Source: Rhodocyclaceae bacterium
Lineage (GTDB): Bacteria > Pseudomonadota > Gammaproteobacteria > Burkholderiales > Rhodocyclaceae
Assembly (NCBI GenBank): GCA_025361105.1
Contig: JANYAW010000148.1
Span: 1-7,126, forward strand
Direction of reading: 5' to 3'
DNA length: 7,126 nucleotides
This document shows, one piece after another, positions 1-5,748 of this stretch; within the stretch, counting starts at the first letter, position 1, and each line of letters opens with the position of its first letter. Both the position numbers and the translations under genes were made by a program. The notes beneath the pieces are model-generated. The model did no database searches, was not told where the DNA came from, and saw only the letters and a list, made by a program, of their open reading frames with translations.

Positions 1-122
1 AGAACAGACGTGCCGACTGCAACAGCGATCCCAGCAACAAGCGGCCATGATGCGTTTGCTATTGCCCAGAAATAGTCCGCAAAACTAGTTACCTTACTCC
101 CGACCAAGTAGAGCCAATTCAT
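1..122 (-). CDS. N-terminal fragment of an unrecognised, probably membrane-anchored protein (cut by left edge)
   Basis: An open frame runs from an ATG at 122-120 to the window edge, giving 40 codons that begin MNWLYLVGSK. A Shine-Dalgarno core GGAG (complement of 132-135) lies 9 nt before this ATG, which is why this start is chosen. A second in-frame ATG at 143-141 has weaker support, and the frame stays open well upstream of it. From about residue 14 the peptide is rich in W, F, A, V, L and I (for example WPLVAGIAVAVGTSVL), compatible with an N-terminal membrane segment or anchor. I do not recognise a family. It does not resemble a RelE/ParE toxin, so it is probably not the partner of the antitoxin remnant just upstream. 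Only the beginning of the gene is visible, so function cannot be assigned. Confidence 0.4.
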   Translation of the reverse strand, partial: MNWLYLVGSKVTSFADYFWAIANASWPLVAGIAVAVGTSV

Positions 123-165
123 TGAGCCAATCTCCGATCGCATGAAAAAGCTATACCCCGAATCG

Positions 166-375
166 CTAAAATGTTGCGACCTTACTATCGCGCAGTTGCT
201 TAGTGGCGCTCGATGCAGACCGCACTCGACCAGACTCAATTTGCAAATTGCCGAGTGCCAGTATTTTTAGAAACGCTTTCGTTTCCTGAGTTTGCGCACG
301 TGACACAAGATCTGGAGTCGCCGGTGCATTGACTTTGAAATTGTTAATCGGTGTGACTCTGGTTGAAAGTTTCAT
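166..375 (-). pseudogene. Remnant of a Phd/YefM-family antitoxin with an internal deletion
   Basis: The frame from the ATG at 375 encodes 69 residues. Its first part, MKLSTRVTPINNFKVNA, resembles the start of Phd/YefM antitoxins (typically MKLSxQVKPISYLKANA). Its later part, QTQETKAFLKILALGNLQIESG, resembles their C-terminal toxin-binding region (typically ETLALLKILALGNxxIEAGKV). The roughly 25 residues normally between these blocks, which carry the conserved ITxNGxAxAV core of the DNA-binding fold, are missing without a frameshift, and intact members are about 85-95 residues. The same frame is open upstream to an ATG at 462, which has a fair Shine-Dalgarno (AGGGA, complement of 469-473, 6 nt spacer), so a 98-residue product is possible. 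The extra 29 residues look unlike the family. No RelE/ParE-type toxin follows in the visible DNA. Family assignment is from memory of the consensus. The alternative is a short unrelated hypothetical protein. Confidence 0.55.
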
Positions 376-467
376 CGCGGAAGTCCGAAAATTTTCTCGT
401 GCTGAATATAACCACAATTGGTTTATGGTTGTGCGCGAAATGATTTTTGGATGACGGTGCATGCATC

Positions 468-495
468 TTCCCTAGTCACTCTGCCGTGAAGGGAA
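468..495. repeat. Imperfect hairpin upstream of the antitoxin remnant
   Basis: TTCCCT (468-473) pairs with AGGGAA (490-495) and TCAC (476-479) pairs with GTGA (486-489). This leaves a 6-nt loop (480-485) and a 2-nt AG bulge on the left arm: ten base pairs in total. No T-run follows on either strand, so it is not a typical intrinsic terminator. Its position before the antitoxin remnant would fit an old autoregulatory palindrome, which is only inference. Confidence 0.35.
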
Positions 496-560
496 AAGGA
501 GCAAGGCGTGATCCGTTTTGTTCGACGGAACGCGAGAGCCATGTTGCATAAGAAACGTCG

Positions 561-587
561 CGCCAGTTGGTGCTGGTGATACGCCGT
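561..587 (-). repeat. 27-bp inverted repeat, left copy
   Basis: The plus strand here starts CGCCAGTTGG and ends GATACGCCGT. Its exact reverse complement occurs at 4857-4883: all 27 bases match, and the bases immediately beyond each end differ. The copy lies 9 bp beyond the stop codon of the FMN dehydrogenase gene (597-599), so it would sit in the 3' untranslated part of the operon transcript. Together the copies bracket the three-gene operon. No target-site duplication is visible outside them. Confidence 0.9.
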
Positions 588-596
588 TATTAAACA

Positions 597-1751
597 CTAA
601 CGATCAATCAACTCGGCCGTCAATTGCCCGACATTCGTCACCCCCATTAGCGCCATGGCGACTTCCATTTCGCGCTTGAATGTTGCGAGCAAATCGCTGA
701 CACCCGCCTGGCCATGAGCGGCATTGGCCCAGACCCAGGGACGGCCAATCAGGACACCGCGTGCGCCGAGCGCAACGGCCTTGACCACATCCAGTCCGCT
801 GCGCACCCCGCCGTCAACCAGGACTTCGGCTTTGTCGCCGACGGCGGCAACGACCGCAGGCAATTTTGAGATGCCGGACGCAGCGGTATCGAGCTGGCGC
901 CCGCCGTGATTGGACACGATCACGCCATCAGCGCCAGACGCGACGGCAGCAATGGCATCGTCGGCTTCGAGAATGCCTTTGATCAGTAATTTGCCCGGCC
1001 AAATGCCGCGCAGCCATTCGATATCTTTCCATGTCACCGAGCAATCGAATTGTTCGTTGAGCCATTTTTTATAGGCTTCCATGTCGGTCGGGTCGGCCAC
1101 CATATCGGCGAGATTGCCGAAGGAATGCGGCTTGCCCATTACGCCGACATCGGCTACCCAAACTGGGTGCGTGGCGATCTGCCATGCCGAGGCAACGCGC
1201 GCGCGCAGGCTGTGGCCGCCCATGCCGTTGCGCGCATCGCGGTGGCGCATTCCTGCAACCGGCAAGTCGACAGTGAATACCAGGGTTGTGCAGCCGAGTT
1301 TTTGCGCGCGCGCCAACATGCTGCGCACGGCATCGCGGTCGCGGATCATGTAGAGCTGAAACCAAAACGGTTTGGATGATGCAGCGGCGACTTCTTCGAG
1401 TGGACAAATACCCACGGTGGATAAAGTGAATGGGACGCCAGCGGCGTTGGCGGCGCGCACGCCTTGCACTTCGCCGCGCCGCGCCATCAGCCCGGCCATG
1501 CCGACCGGCGCGAGGATGAGGGGCATGCTCACTGCCTCGCCAGCGATGGTGGTTGCCGTGCTGATGTTGGAGACATCGCGCATCACGCGTTGCTTTAATT
1601 TCAGGCGTTGAAAATCGGCAATGTTGGCGGCCATCGTCAATTCATCATTCGCGCCGCCATCAATGTAGTCGAACAGGAAACGCGGCAAGCGCTTTTCGGC
1701 AAGGCGGCGATAGTCGAGTGGTGTAACCGGTGCTACGTTGAGTGTCCCCAT
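597..1751 (-). CDS. FMN-dependent L-2-hydroxyacid dehydrogenase (LldD/MdlB family)
   Basis: This enzyme oxidises an L-(S)-2-hydroxy acid to the 2-oxo acid using FMN; quinone-linked, membrane-associated relatives include L-lactate dehydrogenase LldD and (S)-mandelate dehydrogenase MdlB. The 384-residue product matches their usual 380-400. Visible family features are FDYIDGGA with Tyr29, QLY with Tyr134, TVD (160-162), Lys258 in LIKGI, the catalytic SNHGGRQLD block (His282, Arg285), the phosphate-binding DGGVRSGLD block (313-321) and GRPW (336-339). The frame is open up to an ATG at 1820, but that would overlap the preceding gene by about 59 bp. The ATG at 1751 fits the family N-terminus and has an AAGGCGG ribosome site. 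It is the last gene of the operon, 10 bp after the FAD dehydrogenase gene. Lactate, mandelate and other 2-hydroxy acids cannot be told apart by eye, so I give no gene symbol. Confidence 0.93.
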   Translation of the reverse strand: MGTLNVAPVTPLDYRRLAEKRLPRFLFDYIDGGANDELTMAANIADFQRLKLKQRVMRDVSNISTATTIAGEAVSMPLILAPVGMAGLMARRGEVQGVRAANAAGVPFTLSTVGICPLEEVAAASSKPFWFQLYMIRDRDAVRSMLARAQKLGCTTLVFTVDLPVAGMRHRDARNGMGGHSLRARVASAWQIATHPVWVADVGVMGKPHSFGNLADMVADPTDMEAYKKWLNEQFDCSVTWKDIEWLRGIWPGKLLIKGILEADDAIAAVASGADGVIVSNHGGRQLDTAASGISKLPAVVAAVGDKAEVLVDGGVRSGLDVVKAVALGARGVLIGRPWVWANAAHGQAGVSDLLATFKREMEVAMALMGVTNVGQLTAELIDR

Positions 1752-1756
1752 GGATG

Positions 1757-1763
1757 CCGCCTT
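1757..1763 (-). promoter_or_regulatory. Ribosome binding site of the FMN dehydrogenase gene
   Basis: Read on minus, AAGGCGG ends 5 nt before the ATG at 1751 and overlaps the TAA stop (1762-1764) of the preceding gene. The overlap suggests translational coupling and supports 1751 rather than 1820 as the start. Confidence 0.5.
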
Positions 1764-3150
1764 AGCTATTCGAGTTTTGACTAAAAATCTTGCCCGGGTT
1801 GAGTATCGCCTTTGGGTCAAGCGCCACTTTGATTGAGCGCATTATGGCGATTTCTGCCTCACTGCGACTAATCAATAGATAGGGCTTTTTTTCCAGCCCG
1901 ATGCCGTGTTCAGCCGATATCGAGCCACGGAATGCGGCCAGAGGCTGATACACCAAGGCCTCAATTTTCGGTCGCATGGCGAGATAGTCCTGCGGCTTGA
2001 CTTGCACCACGATGTGAAGATTGCCGTCGCCCAGGTGACCGAATATCCATAGCTTGTGCTCGCCAATTGCTGCTGGCAAGGTGCTACGCAAATTCTCTGT
2101 GTAGTGCTCCATTTCATCAATCGGCAATGAGATATCAAATACCACCGGCAGTCCACCTTGCATGGCTTGTCCAACATCGTCGCGCAATGACCAGAACGCA
2201 TGGCAGTCGGCATCCGATTGCGAAATCGCCGCATCGACAATCAATTGCTGTTCCATTGCGGACTCGAGTGCGACATTGAAACGCGCCGCATCCGACTCAC
2301 GCTCCGCACCCAGACTTTCGATCAGCACGTAGTAGGGATAATCCTGCGCAATCGGTGGGCGGCCTTTGGCAGGGGCGGTAGTGACTAATCGATAGAAGGA
2401 TTGCCACATCGCCTCAAACGCCGACAAGCTGCCGCCGAGCGAGCGATCCATATGTTTCAATAACTTTCCCATCGCCACAAAATTCGGCACAGCGACCAGC
2501 GCGACGTTATGACTCAGCGGTTTTTCCCGCAGGCGCAATACCAAGCGTGTGATGATCCCCAGCGTGCCTTCGGAGCCGATAAACAACTGCTTCAAATCAT
2601 AGCCGGCATTATTTTTTATCAAGTGATTGAGCGACGACAGGATAGTGCCGTCGGCCAACACCACTTCCAGTCCCAGCACCATGTCGCGCGTCATGCCATA
2701 GCGAATCACCCGATTGCCGCCCGCATTGGTGGCGGCATTGCCGCCGATGGTGGCCGAACCACGCGCGCCGAGATCAAGCGGAAAGCTCAAGTCATGCGCA
2801 TCCGCCGCTTCCTGCAAGGTTTGCAAAACCACACCGGCTTGCACGGTCGCCGTGCGTTGGCGCGGGTTGATTTCCTCGATTTCACGCATGCGCTCAAGCG
2901 ACACAATGACTTGATCTGCCGCTGCGTCACTGCCATGCACCAAACCCGTCAAGCCGCCGTGCGTGACTACCGAAACACCATGCGCATGACACCAGCGCAT
3001 CACTTGCGCGACTTCTTCGGTGGTCTTCGGGCGCACCAGCGCAGCCGCTTTCAGCTTGTCCATGCGCCAAGCACCTGCCGAGCGTGTGGCAAGTTCTGCG
3101 GCATCCAATACATTGCCATCACCGACGATGGCGCGCAGTGCTTCAATCAT
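1762..3150 (-). CDS. FAD-linked D-2-hydroxyacid dehydrogenase (GlcD / D-lactate / D-2-hydroxyglutarate dehydrogenase family)
   Basis: This is a VAO-type flavoenzyme that oxidises D-(R)-2-hydroxy acids to 2-oxo acids. The 462-residue product has the usual single-chain size and architecture. A PCMH-type FAD-binding domain occupies about residues 36-215, with VTHGGLTGL (62-70), GSATIGGNAATNAGG (131-145) and KNNAGYDLKQLFIGSEGTLG (179-198). A substrate domain follows, with the metal-binding block GHLGDGNLH (371-379; His372, His379), SAEHGIG (412-418; Glu414, His415) and the family ending LNPGKIF (450-456). No iron-sulfur cysteine clusters are seen, so it is not a GlcD-GlcF fusion. The frame extends upstream to 3453, inside the ThDP gene, but the ATG at 3150 has a strong AGGAG with an 8-nt spacer and the correct N-terminus. 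It is the middle gene of the operon, 23 bp after the ThDP gene and 10 bp before the FMN dehydrogenase. The family is clear; the substrate is not. Confidence 0.93.
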   Translation of the reverse strand: MIEALRAIVGDGNVLDAAELATRSAGAWRMDKLKAAALVRPKTTEEVAQVMRWCHAHGVSVVTHGGLTGLVHGSDAAADQVIVSLERMREIEEINPRQRTATVQAGVVLQTLQEAADAHDLSFPLDLGARGSATIGGNAATNAGGNRVIRYGMTRDMVLGLEVVLADGTILSSLNHLIKNNAGYDLKQLFIGSEGTLGIITRLVLRLREKPLSHNVALVAVPNFVAMGKLLKHMDRSLGGSLSAFEAMWQSFYRLVTTAPAKGRPPIAQDYPYYVLIESLGAERESDAARFNVALESAMEQQLIVDAAISQSDADCHAFWSLRDDVGQAMQGGLPVVFDISLPIDEMEHYTENLRSTLPAAIGEHKLWIFGHLGDGNLHIVVQVKPQDYLAMRPKIEALVYQPLAAFRGSISAEHGIGLEKKPYLLISRSEAEIAIMRSIKVALDPKAILNPGKIFSQNSNS

Positions 3151-3158
3151 GGTGATTG

Positions 3159-3163
3159 CTCCT
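3159..3163 (-). promoter_or_regulatory. Ribosome binding site of the FAD dehydrogenase gene
   Basis: Read on minus, AGGAG stands 8 nt before the ATG at 3150. It fixes that start over the longer open frame reaching into the ThDP gene. Confidence 0.75.
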
Positions 3164-3173
3164 GGCGCCTTAC

Positions 3174-4730
3174 TTAAATGAGCACTTCGATCAGACGTGG
3201 CCCTTTGCTTTTCATCGCCGATGCGTACTGCGCGGTGAATTCTTCGCAAGTGGTGGCGCGACTGGCTTCCATGCCGAAGCCGTTGGCGATGTGCGCCCAG
3301 TTCATTTCCGGATGATGCAAATCGAGCATTGATAGAGCTTTCGGGCCGGCACCGATAGCGCCGACGCGTTGCAGTTCGATATTCAAAATCGCATACGAGC
3401 GATTGGCGTAAATCACCACCGTGATGTCGAGGTTCTCGCGCACCATGGTCCACAGCGCCTGCACGGTGTAGGCTGCGCCGCCGTCGCCATGCGGGCAGAC
3501 GACTTTACGATTCGGCGCAGCGATTGCCGCGCCGATGGCCAATGGCAAACCGAGGCCTATCGAGCCGCCAGTTAGCGCTAGATGGGTGTGTGCGCGCGCT
3601 CGTCCAAGGTTCATCAACAACGGCAAACTAGAAGTCGCCGATTCGTCGGCATAGATCACATTTTCTGGCGTCAGATTGGCGATGATTTGCGCGGCAGTCA
3701 ATGGGTTCAGCGCGCCGCCGGGCAGATCGGGCAGTGTTAGCGGCACACGAATCGGCGAGATCGCTGGCGCACCCAGCGCATCGGCAAGTTGCTGCAATGC
3801 CTGCACACCGCTTTCGTGCGGCAATGACAAATAGGTGTATTCGCAACCCTCTGGCGCACACCAACTTGGTTTGCCCGGATAAGCGAAAAAGGAAACCAGT
3901 GGTTTGGCGCCGACCAGAATAATGCGATCAATACCGGTCAAAAACGCCACGATTTGTTCCGCGAAATACGGCACCCGCTCGACCGGCACACGTCCCGCGC
4001 CAAGCTCGCTGACCGAGGCGAAGGTATCGCAAAACAACCGCACGCCGGTCTTTGCCTGAACCCGTCCGGCGGCTTCCAGCCCATCGCCGAGCAGCGCTTT
4101 GCCGCTGAGCAGCATGGCGGTTTTTTTACCGGTGGCGTTGCCTTCGCTAATGAGCTTGGCGACTTGTTCTATTGTCTCGGCGCTAACCATCGCCGGACCG
4201 ATATCTGCCAATGCGCCGGACGCACAATCTGCCGGATTCCACGCGGTATCGGCGGGCAGTATCAGTGTTGCCACGCCACCCGGTGCAGAACGCGCGGCTT
4301 GCACGGCGCGCGCCGCATCACCGGCCACGGTTTTGGAGTTTTTCGACTCGCATATCCACGACGAAACCGGTCGTGCAAAACCCGCCACATCGGATGCTAA
4401 AGGTGCGTCGTATTGCTGATGAAAGGTGGCGTGATCGCCAACGATATTCACAATCGGTGTGTTGCCGCGCCGTGCGTTGTGCAAGTTCGCCAGGCCGTTG
4501 GCAAGGCCGGGACCGCAATGCAAAAGCGTCGCCGCCGGTTTGCCGGCGATGCGTCCATAGCCGTCCGCCGCGCCAGTCACTACGCCTTCAAACAAGCACA
4601 ACACCGGATGCATTTTCGTTACGCTATCCATCGCTGCGACGAAGTGCATTTCGGATGTGCCGGGGTTGGCGAAGCAGGTATCGACCTCGCAGTTAATCAG
4701 CGTTTGAACCAGCGATTGTGCACCATTCAT
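3174..4730 (-). CDS. ThDP-dependent enzyme, IlvX-like (acetolactate synthase / benzoylformate decarboxylase superfamily)
   Basis: The 518-residue protein has the three-domain ThDP decarboxylase fold. The N-terminal PYR domain carries NPGTSEMHF (22-30), the cofactor-activating glutamate in LFEGV (Glu48) and LLHCGPG (69-75). The central domain spans about 185-330. The C-terminal PP domain carries the ThDP/Mg site GDG (415-417) followed by Asn443 in VIYANRSY. Overall it resembles the protein annotated IlvX in Mycobacterium tuberculosis (about 515 residues), shorter than true acetohydroxyacid synthases (about 570). No small regulatory subunit gene is beside it, which argues against branched-chain amino acid synthesis. 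Glu48 argues against glyoxylate carboligase, which has a non-acidic residue there. Lying first in an operon with two 2-hydroxyacid dehydrogenases, it likely decarboxylates or condenses the resulting 2-oxo acid (inference). The frame is open to 4877, but the ATG at 4730 has AGGAG 8 nt upstream and the family-typical MNGAQSL start. Confidence 0.9.
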   Translation of the reverse strand: MNGAQSLVQTLINCEVDTCFANPGTSEMHFVAAMDSVTKMHPVLCLFEGVVTGAADGYGRIAGKPAATLLHCGPGLANGLANLHNARRGNTPIVNIVGDHATFHQQYDAPLASDVAGFARPVSSWICESKNSKTVAGDAARAVQAARSAPGGVATLILPADTAWNPADCASGALADIGPAMVSAETIEQVAKLISEGNATGKKTAMLLSGKALLGDGLEAAGRVQAKTGVRLFCDTFASVSELGAGRVPVERVPYFAEQIVAFLTGIDRIILVGAKPLVSFFAYPGKPSWCAPEGCEYTYLSLPHESGVQALQQLADALGAPAISPIRVPLTLPDLPGGALNPLTAAQIIANLTPENVIYADESATSSLPLLMNLGRARAHTHLALTGGSIGLGLPLAIGAAIAAPNRKVVCPHGDGGAAYTVQALWTMVRENLDITVVIYANRSYAILNIELQRVGAIGAGPKALSMLDLHHPEMNWAHIANGFGMEASRATTCEEFTAQYASAMKSKGPRLIEVLI

Positions 4731-4738
4731 GACGAGTT

Positions 4739-4743
4739 CTCCT
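4739..4743 (-). promoter_or_regulatory. Ribosome binding site of the ThDP enzyme gene
   Basis: Read on minus, AGGAG is 8 nt before the ATG at 4730. The same motif and spacing precede the FAD dehydrogenase gene. It fixes this start over the longer open frame to 4877. Confidence 0.75.
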
Positions 4744-4795
4744 GATGATTTAATTTTTTTATGGCGATACGGTCTGTGTCTGTCGGCTGACTTGA

Positions 4796-4837
4796 ATGCT
4801 AACCATTTTGTATGGAAAGCAATTTGATCTTGATTAA
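4796..4837 (-). promoter_or_regulatory. Candidate class II FNR-type promoter of the hydroxyacid operon
   Basis: Read on minus, TTAATCAAGATCAA (4837-4824) matches the FNR/Anr consensus TTGAT-N4-ATCAA at nine of ten positions. Downstream, TAGCAT (4801-4796) matches the sigma-70 -10 hexamer at four of six. With a start near 4789, the box centre (4830.5) falls at -41.5, the known position for class II FNR activation, where the protein replaces a good -35. This leaves a leader of about 58 nt before the ATG at 4730. The box is also a near-perfect 16-bp palindrome (4823-4838), so another dimeric regulator, including a LysR type, could bind it. Oxygen control is inferred from spacing and motif only. 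Confidence 0.42.
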
Positions 4838-4856
4838 AGGAAAGCGTTCTATTTTG

Positions 4857-4883
4857 ACGGCGTATCACCAGCACCAACTGGCG
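4857..4883 (+). repeat. 27-bp inverted repeat, right copy
   Basis: This is the exact reverse complement of 561-587. It lies upstream of the candidate operon promoter and about 60 bp beyond the cupin gene stop, between the two transcription units. The segment from 561 to 4883 (about 4.3 kb) therefore has perfect inverted ends and contains only the three-gene operon and its promoter. Confidence 0.9.
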
Positions 4884-4909
4884 AAAACAGGCAAGCGCAT
4901 GAACAACTA

Positions 4910-4930
4910 CTCCCCCTGGAAAGGGAGGAG
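4910..4930 (-). terminator. Possible intrinsic terminator of the transporter-cupin unit
   Basis: Read on minus, CTCCTCCCT (4930-4922) and AGGGGGAG (4917-4910) can form an eight-pair stem with one bulged T around a TTCC loop. The stem is followed by TAGTTGTTC, only moderately T-rich. It lies 13 bp past the cupin stop (4944-4946). Position and stem fit a terminator; the weak T-tract leaves doubt. Confidence 0.4.
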
Positions 4931-4943
4931 CAAACCAAATTGA

Positions 4944-5669
4944 TTAAAACGCTTGAAATACCACGAGGCTGGCAATACTCGCCGAGAGATTGCTGATGCG
5001 CTGCGGCCAGGTGGTTTCGAAGAAGCGGAAATCACCTTGAGCGGGTTCCCAACGCGATACTGTGCCCTTGGTTTCCAGCGTGGTCACTAAGGGTTTCAAG
5101 GCGACGATAAGCAAACCGCTACCTTGTTCCGGCAGTGCCAACGATAACCCCGGCGCAAGGTCCACGCGATAGGCGCGGCCACGCCGATTTTCGTTCAGCA
5201 CGATGATGCCGGCCGCATTCAACAGCGGAGCTTGCGAGCGCCGTGGATCAATCGGCCAGGCATCCAGAAATTCCAATCCGACATTGATGAAAGGCAACTC
5301 GCCCGCCACCGAAATGCGATGCGCATAAGCCTTCGGCAGGTCGGCGTAGGGAAACAAAATTACCGTTCCGGCGGAAACCTTTTGTTCGGTGGGCTGTCCG
5401 TCCGGCTTCTGGTTCACGGCGATGGTATCGCCGGCGATTACCGCCAACAAATCATTGCGATGTTCGTGATACAAGGTTTGATAGCCGGGCATGAATCGAT
5501 TGGTGTAAATCAAAAAATGTGGCGACTGGTAGCGCACAATGTGGCCGGGTTCTTCGGTGACAGGAACGACGCGAACCGCGTCAGTGGCATCTGCTGCAGC
5601 GAGCGCGAGCGTTGTAATGAACACCAGACCGAGTGCCACAACATAATGATGCGTGCTGATTGATTTCAT
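4944..5669 (-). CDS. Exported cupin-like protein of unknown function
   Basis: The 241-residue product starts MKSISTHHYV and continues with a hydrophobic stretch ending ALALAAADA. This is a typical Sec signal peptide, likely cleaved near residue 25, so the protein should act in the periplasm or outside the cell. Residues 61-80 resemble cupin motif 1: G62, then five residues, H68-E-H70, and G80; the usual glutamate is replaced, with Asp73 nearby. Residues 100-129 resemble a degenerate motif 2, with Pro107, His117 and Asn129. H68, H70 and H117 are possible metal ligands. The remaining 100 residues have no motif I recognise. The start has a GGGAG ribosome site (complement of 5676-5680) 6 nt upstream. 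The gene follows the BASS transporter gene by 79 bp on the same strand and is probably cotranscribed, suggesting a shared ligand or process. Whether it is an enzyme, binding protein or sensor cannot be told. Confidence 0.75.
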   Translation of the reverse strand: MKSISTHHYVVALGLVFITTLALAAADATDAVRVVPVTEEPGHIVRYQSPHFLIYTNRFMPGYQTLYHEHRNDLLAVIAGDTIAVNQKPDGQPTEQKVSAGTVILFPYADLPKAYAHRISVAGELPFINVGLEFLDAWPIDPRRSQAPLLNAAGIIVLNENRRGRAYRVDLAPGLSLALPEQGSGLLIVALKPLVTTLETKGTVSRWEPAQGDFRFFETTWPQRISNLSASIASLVVFQAF

Positions 5670-5748
5670 TGCCTTCTCCCAATCGAAAAACTATCCATTT
5701 GCCTTTGGTGCCGGAGATGGAATGATCCGTTCACCGGACACATGCCGT

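Noticed and set aside
490..506. Similarity of the purine-rich stretch near 490-506 to 4919-4932 (both contain GGAGCAA), as part of a longer repeat
   Set aside because: The match is short and purine-biased, and the two are in direct orientation while the 27-bp repeats are inverted, so it does not extend them.
561..587. The left 27-bp repeat as the operon's intrinsic terminator
   Set aside because: Its only internal dyad is CCAG/CTGG (four pairs), with no following T-tract.
1752..1820. Upstream extension of the FMN dehydrogenase to an ATG at 1820
   Set aside because: The extra residues are basic and unlike the family, overlap the FAD dehydrogenase gene, and the ATG at 1751 has a ribosome site and the family N-terminus.
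2509..3177. 222-residue plus-strand open frame
   Set aside because: It lies entirely over the FAD dehydrogenase gene, has the low-complexity H/R/A/Q composition of an antisense shadow, and shows no motif.
3151..3453. Upstream extension of the FAD dehydrogenase by about 100 residues
   Set aside because: The extension is an out-of-frame reading of the ThDP enzyme's C-terminal coding sequence; AGGAG at 3159-3163 marks the true start.
3174..4730. Glyoxylate carboligase, making the operon a glycolate/glyoxylate pathway with GlcD
   Set aside because: Glyoxylate carboligase lacks the ThDP-activating glutamate, whereas Glu48 is present here; GlcE/GlcF partners and tartronate semialdehyde reductase are also absent.
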